The position numbers were made by a program, and so were the translations under genes. Shown here in pieces: positions 14,761 through 17,916 of a DNA stretch of 17,916 nucleotides (within the stretch, counting starts at the first letter, position 1; every line of letters begins with the position of its first letter). The DNA is from Methanolinea sp. UBA477 (lineage in GTDB: Archaea; Halobacteriota; Methanomicrobia; Methanomicrobiales; Methanospirillaceae). The notes under the pieces were generated by a model. The model was not told where the DNA came from. It was given only the letters and a program-made list of their open reading frames with translations, and did not search any database. The DNA is taken from positions 6,324 to 24,239 of the forward strand of contig DAWO01000027.1 of NCBI GenBank assembly GCA_002509485.1, in the 5' to 3' direction.

Positions 14761-16314
14761 TCACTGGACTTCATCGATGGGATCCAGCCTGATCTGCGAG
14801 CTATCATCCCTCGGGATCTCCTCTGCCGATGCCGAGACGGCCCGCCCTTCAGAGAGCCATGCCCGGAGGCCTGAGATCACCTCGCGCTGCGAGACGGAGA
14901 GTGGCACCTGTGCATTGAGGGCAGAGAGTATATCGCCGTCGGTGATCTTTCTCATCTCCTGGTTGAAGGCCCTGTACATCGCATCGATGACAGTCTGCTC
15001 GATCTCGGCCCCGACATAGCCCTCGGAGGCGAGTGCGAGGCCATCGAGATCGAACTCCCCGGGCAGGCATCTCCTCTTCTTCAGGTGAACAGAGAAGATC
15101 TCCCTCCTCTCATCGTATCCCGGGAGATCCAGGAAGAATATCTCGTCAAAGCGTCCTTTTCTCAACAGTTCAGGCGGCAGTGCAGCGATATCATTCGCCG
15201 TCGCCACCACGAAGCAGGGAGCCGTCTTGTCCTGCATCCAGGTGAGGATACTGGCAAAAACCCGCTGGCTTGTTCCCGAATCCCCGTTTCCGAATGAGAA
15301 TGCCTTCTCCATCTCGTCTATCCACAATATACAGGGAGAGATGGTCTCTGCAAGCGAGAGTGCCCTCCTGGTCCGCTCCTCCGATTCCCCCACGAAACTG
15401 CCGAAGAGGGCTCCCACGTCCAGCCGCAGGAGCGGGAGGCGCCAGAGGCCTGCGATCATCTTCGCGGCAAGGCTCTTTCCCGTCCCGGGTATTCCGATCA
15501 GGGCTATCCCCTTGGGAGACGGAAGCCCGTATTCCCTGGCCTCCCGGGAAAACGCCCTCTCGCGGAGCCTGAGCCACTCCTTGAGCATCGCCAGACCGCC
15601 CACGTTCTCCGGAGTCTCGGTGGAGCTGTAGAACTCCAGCGCCTCGCTCTGGGAGAGGATATCCTTTTTTTCCGCGACAACCTCGTCGATGTCGCGGTCG
15701 TCCAGTCTCCCATGCCGGACGATGGCCTTCGAGAAGGAACGCCTGGCCTGGTTCAGGGACATTCCAAGCGCTGCCTGAATGAGTTTCTCCCGTCCGAGGG
15801 GGGTGAGCGATATCGACACGCCGCTGGACCGTGTGAGCGCTTCCAGTTCGTCATCGAGTTCCTGTGCAGATGGCGGCGGAAAGTGGATGATCACGGTCTC
15901 ATCCCGTATCTCGTCCGGGACCTTCAGCGATGGAGTGATGATTGCAATCGTGCGGCGGGAAAACCGGAACTTCTGGGAGAGGTTTCGTAACTTGCGTTTT
16001 ACTGCAGGGTTTGTCCAGAATTCGTGGAAATCCTTGAGAATGATGACCGCGTTCTCATCGGTCTTCTGCAGTTCGTCGAGTGCCGTAAGCGGATCACGCG
16101 AACTGCACCCGTTCGCCTTCCCCCCGGTCACTGCGAAAAATCCGTCCACGATATCCCAGGAGAGGCACTGCCTTGGCGGGTTCCACTGGTCGCAGACCTC
16201 CCGCAGAACCTTGACTGCCCGTTCCTCCTCTGCGGTGACGATGACGATGAGGGTCGCCCGTGCACGCAGAAAGATATTGATCTGGCTCTTCTGGTCCGGT
16301 TCTTCCTGGCTCAT
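14761..16314 (-). CDS. Ycf46-like AAA+ ATPase with degenerate first ATPase half
   Basis: This 517-residue protein resembles the plastid and cyanobacterial Ycf46 family. The C-terminal AAA+ module is intact: Walker A GIPGTGKS (274-281), Walker B CILWIDEME (328-336), sensor 1 ATAND (371-375), arginine finger region LLRKGRFDE (383-391) and a sensor 2 block GYVGAEIEQ (432-440). The first 210 residues look like a decayed ATPase domain. They have TLIVIVTAEE where a P-loop would be and a Walker-B-like VIILKDFHEF (90-99), but no GKS/T. This two-part layout is typical of Ycf46. No protease or membrane segment is present, so it probably acts as an unfoldase or remodeller on partners. The start lies 4 bases after the DUF1257 stop, with GAGGAG directly upstream. 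Confidence 0.9.
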   Translation of the reverse strand: MSQEEPDQKSQINIFLRARATLIVIVTAEEERAVKVLREVCDQWNPPRQCLSWDIVDGFFAVTGGKANGCSSRDPLTALDELQKTDENAVIILKDFHEFWTNPAVKRKLRNLSQKFRFSRRTIAIITPSLKVPDEIRDETVIIHFPPPSAQELDDELEALTRSSGVSISLTPLGREKLIQAALGMSLNQARRSFSKAIVRHGRLDDRDIDEVVAEKKDILSQSEALEFYSSTETPENVGGLAMLKEWLRLRERAFSREAREYGLPSPKGIALIGIPGTGKSLAAKMIAGLWRLPLLRLDVGALFGSFVGESEERTRRALSLAETISPCILWIDEMEKAFSFGNGDSGTSQRVFASILTWMQDKTAPCFVVATANDIAALPPELLRKGRFDEIFFLDLPGYDERREIFSVHLKKRRCLPGEFDLDGLALASEGYVGAEIEQTVIDAMYRAFNQEMRKITDGDILSALNAQVPLSVSQREVISGLRAWLSEGRAVSASAEEIPRDDSSQIRLDPIDEVQ

Positions 16315-16318
16315 CTCC

Positions 16319-16714
16319 TCACACCCACCTCCGGACGACTATCCGCACGGATCCGTCGCCCTCCTCCGTCTGTTCTACAACCGAGAAACCCTGGTTTTTT
16401 GTCTGTTCGATGACGTTCCGGACCGCGTACTCCTTCTGGATCTTCGTTATACGGTCGCGTACCCGCTCCATCGAGCGACGGTCCGTATCCCTGACACCCC
16501 ACCAGTCGGCAACCATGTCGAGGCACCCTTCGCCGTCGGAGACGAAACCGATATCGTACCCCTTTCCGGATGAAGCGACGAGATCGACTTCCTGCACTCC
16601 CTCGTATCCCTGGATGGTTCCCCCGTTTCTGACCTGGTAGCCCATGTCCCTGAGGCAATCGGTGAGAACTGTGCGGTCCCTGATTTTTGTCTTGATTCGG
16701 CTGAAATGCGACAT
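16319..16714 (-). CDS. DUF1257 (Ycf35-like) protein
   Basis: This 131-residue protein matches DUF1257, the family of plastid Ycf35. It begins MSHFSRIKTKIRD (1-13), has GYDIGF (52-57) and DMVADWWGVR (66-75) in the centre, and ends with GFSVVEQTEEGDGSVRIVVRRW. No catalytic residues are known for the family. The in-frame start at 16774 is rejected because it lies inside the radical SAM gene. The ATG at 16714 starts the family signature and has a strong GAGGAGGGA site 6 bases upstream. One base separates it from the preceding stop and four from the AAA+ start, so the three genes form one translation unit. Cyanobacterial relatives commonly neighbour DUF2997, here the last gene of the same operon. 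Confidence 0.9.
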   Translation of the reverse strand: MSHFSRIKTKIRDRTVLTDCLRDMGYQVRNGGTIQGYEGVQEVDLVASSGKGYDIGFVSDGEGCLDMVADWWGVRDTDRRSMERVRDRITKIQKEYAVRNVIEQTKNQGFSVVEQTEEGDGSVRIVVRRWV

Positions 16715-16715
16715 A

Positions 16716-17348
16716 TTAGAATCCCTCCTCTCCTGGCAGGCCGGTGCGGTTAAGCCCTGCGAGGAGACCTGCACGGTAGCCTGTGGCCGTCACCTCACCT
16801 CCAGGGGATATCGAGAATTCGGTGATCTCCCCTGCATCGGGACATTCCCCCTCTCTTCCCGCGAGCCTGCCGGAGAGGTGGACGAGTTGCTGGTTTGACG
16901 ATGAGACCATGGGGACGCTGCACCGGAGGCGGGGGATGAATGGTCCTGCCACCAGGAGATCGGTCACCTCCAGGAGGCTGTTCCACGAGGGCTTGTCCTT
17001 CTTTCTGATGTAGTGGTAGGGAAATCCCGTAAACGTCACAATATTCAGTCCTTCCTCCCTCACTACCCGTCCAAGGGCGGAGAGGGGTTTTGCCTGGCAG
17101 AAAGGCTCCCCGCCTGAGAAGGTGACTCCCTCGATCCCGGGAATCCCGAGGATCTTTTCAGATGCCATCCCGACAGTCATGGATATCCCTGGAACGAATT
17201 CCCGGAGTTCACTGTTGAAACAGTCCCTGCAGGACAACGGGCAGCCCTGGACCCAGAGTACCGCCCTCCTGCCAGGTCCGTTCACGGTCGAGAGATCGAG
17301 AAACCCTGCGACATTTATACTACTGCATGCACTGTCTGCCGTCACCAC
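16716..17348 (-). CDS. NrdG/PFL-activase-like radical SAM protein
   Basis: The 210 residues match the small radical SAM activases. NVAGFLDLSTVNGPGRRAVLWVQGCPLSC leads into the cluster motif C36-X3-C40-X2-C43, and the SAM-binding GGE is in VTFSGGEPFCQ (75-85). The end (SISPGGEVTATGY) fits the closing region of these enzymes. Classic relatives abstract a hydrogen to make a glycyl radical on ribonucleotide reductase or pyruvate formate-lyase. No such partner gene is in the window. It is the first gene of the leftward operon, so it may modify one of the operon's own products. The start is a GTG with an AGGGG ribosome site 8 bases upstream. No in-frame ATG is available before the conserved part. 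Confidence 0.86.
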   Translation of the reverse strand: MVTADSACSSINVAGFLDLSTVNGPGRRAVLWVQGCPLSCRDCFNSELREFVPGISMTVGMASEKILGIPGIEGVTFSGGEPFCQAKPLSALGRVVREEGLNIVTFTGFPYHYIRKKDKPSWNSLLEVTDLLVAGPFIPRLRCSVPMVSSSNQQLVHLSGRLAGREGECPDAGEITEFSISPGGEVTATGYRAGLLAGLNRTGLPGEEGF

Positions 17349-17370
17349 TGGAACTACCCCTGAGATTGGC

Positions 17371-17398
17371 GGCCCGGACCCTGCCCGGGGCCCGGACC
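17371..17398. repeat. GC-rich direct repeat in the leader of the leftward operon
   Basis: GGCCCGGACC occurs at 17371-17380 and again at 17389-17398, a period of 18 bases, around CCCGGG. In the leftward transcript the same bases can fold (GGCCC with GGGCC) just ahead of the first gene. It could be a leader structure that affects translation. Confidence 0.4.
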
Positions 17399-17430
17399 AC
17401 CGTTACAGAACAGAGGTTTTTCGTATCGTT

Positions 17431-17437
17431 CTATAAG
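17431..17437 (-). promoter_or_regulatory. Possible TATA box for the leftward operon
   Basis: Read leftwards this is CTTATAG in AT-richer DNA, about 85 bases before the GTG at 17348. It would give a leader of about 55-60 bases containing the GC-rich repeat. Other TATA-like boxes further upstream (17532-17556) compete for the role. Confidence 0.3.
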
Positions 17438-17469
17438 TTCTTCTACAAAAGGACCGCAATTTGCCCGAA

Positions 17470-17497
17470 AGTATTACAATAGTATTACTTATGTAAT
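17470..17497. promoter_or_regulatory. Operator-like repeat upstream of the leftward operon
   Basis: AGTATTAC occurs at 17470-17477 and 17481-17488, exactly 11 bases apart, or about one helical turn. The second copy also forms an inverted repeat with GTAAT at 17493-17497 (ATTAC, 4 bases, GTAAT). This is a typical layout for a dimeric regulator site and lies between the TATA candidates for the leftward operon. Confidence 0.4.
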
Positions 17498-17512
17498 CTA
17501 ACCGGGCGGGAG

Positions 17513-17529
17513 TCGCGTGACGCACGCGA
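17513..17529. promoter_or_regulatory. 7 bp GC dyad next to a TATA-like box
   Basis: TCGCGTG (17513-17519) and CACGCGA (17523-17529) are perfect inverted copies around ACG. Outside them one mismatch is followed by two more matching pairs. The dyad sits directly beside AATTATAG (17532-17539, read leftwards), where an archaeal repressor would block the start site. Confidence 0.4.
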
Positions 17530-17531
17530 GT

Positions 17532-17556
17532 CTATAATTGACGCTATTTTTTATAT
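17532..17556 (-). promoter_or_regulatory. AT-rich TATA-like boxes upstream of the dyad
   Basis: Read leftwards the segment contains GATATAAAAAATAG and CAATTATAGAC, both close to the archaeal TATA pattern. If used, the transcript would begin near 17505-17525 and carry a 5' leader of over 150 bases through the operator-like and GC-rich repeats. Confidence 0.3.
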
Positions 17557-17562
17557 CAGGGT

Positions 17563-17778
17563 TTAATAATCAAATTTTTTGTCCAAACACTCCAGGATTT
17601 GGAATTTCTTATGAATGATCTTTGTAATTTTTCGGGATATCCTCTCATCCCCGATCTCTCTCCGGATGTATCCTGGTACTGTATCGCAACATGCAGTATA
17701 TCGCCCTGTATGCCCGTATTCAAGCATCCCGTCCTCCAGGAGGGTCATGCACCGTACATTATTACCGCAGACGTCCAA
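17563..17778 (-). CDS. Doubtful 71-residue open frame
   Basis: A TTG-started frame encodes 71 residues. Starting from the first in-frame ATG would leave 61. The C-terminal half is basic (RREIGDERISRKITKIIHKKFQ) and could be a helix, but no family is recognised. Base composition is more AT-rich than the neighbouring genes, and the frame lies between the operon promoter region and the divergent endA start. It may simply be intergenic DNA. Confidence 0.2.
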   Translation of the reverse strand: MDVCGNNVRCMTLLEDGMLEYGHTGRYTACCDTVPGYIRREIGDERISRKITKIIHKKFQILECLDKKFDY

Positions 17779-17788
17779 TAATTCCCAA

Positions 17789-17916
17789 ATGAAAGCCAGA
17801 TTTGACGGGGACAGGGTGCTTCTCGGTTCGGAAGGACGTGCCCTGTACGACCAGAGTGGCTATGGAAGGCCTGAGAAGGCAGGTCTCCGCCTCGCCCCCG
17901 AGGAGGCAGCCTACCT
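17789..17916 (+). CDS. endA: tRNA-splicing endonuclease EndA, N-terminal fragment cut by the window edge
   Basis: The ATG at 17789 opens a frame that runs off the window after 42 codons. The residues match the N-terminal domain of archaeal tRNA-intron endonuclease: GDRVLL, then ALYDQSGYGRPE, then LRLAPEEAAYL. The enzyme cuts the bulge-helix-bulge at tRNA intron borders. The catalytic Tyr/His/Lys triad lies in the missing C-terminal part and cannot be checked. No ribosome binding site is visible before the ATG, so the transcript may be leaderless or nearly so. The gene is divergent from the leftward operon. Confidence 0.8.
   Translation, partial: MKARFDGDRVLLGSEGRALYDQSGYGRPEKAGLRLAPEEAAY

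Noticed and set aside
1..17916. CRISPR array, insertion sequence or tRNA gene
   Set aside because: No regularly spaced repeats, transposase motifs, terminal inverted repeats or cloverleaf sequences were seen on either strand.

Overview
The window comes from a methanogenic archaeon. It carries the coenzyme B chain-elongation genes (aksA, aksD, aksE, aksF) and methanogenesis marker protein 11, both tied to methanogenesis. A GC-rich base composition, TATA-type promoters and a tRNA-splicing endonuclease gene (endA) at the right edge also fit. A member of the Methanomicrobiales is the best guess from overall gene style. That placement is an inference, since no rRNA is present.

Left half (1-8110, all + strand): eight tightly overlapping genes that look like one transcript. 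The order is a TiaS-like fragment (its 5' end lies outside the window), Mmp11 (a second TiaS-like protein), a radical SAM protein, a short IorA-like thiamine-diphosphate (ThDP) protein, aksA, aksD, aksE, an unrecognised 267-residue protein, and aksF. AksA, AksD/E and AksF lengthen 2-oxoglutarate to 2-oxosuberate. The later steps to coenzyme B (decarboxylation, sulfur entry, amide coupling to phosphothreonine) have, as far as I know, no firmly assigned enzymes. The uncharacterised neighbours have chemistry that could fit: ThDP for the decarboxylation and TiaS-like carbonyl-phosphate/amine chemistry for the amide bond.

Middle (8111-10019): a gene-poor 490 bp stretch with hairpins and TATA-like boxes, a stand-alone CheY-like receiver and endonuclease IV. 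These look like separate units.

Right half (17348 down to 10060, all - strand): a compact six-gene operon. In transcription order it encodes an NrdG/PFL-activase-like radical SAM protein, a DUF1257 (Ycf35-like) protein, a Ycf46-like AAA+ ATPase with a degenerate N-terminal ATPase half, a protein with about 15 WD40 repeats, an Hsp70-like ATPase without a lid, and a small DUF2997 protein. Ycf35, Ycf46 and DUF2997 are best known from cyanobacteria and plastids and have no settled biochemical function. Finding them with a chaperone, a WD40 scaffold and a radical-SAM activase in a methanogen makes this the best candidate in the window for an undescribed multi-protein system. I infer ATP-driven remodelling or radical-based protein modification. 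The operon has an AT-rich upstream region with dyads and a direct repeat. The divergent endA gene begins at the right edge.
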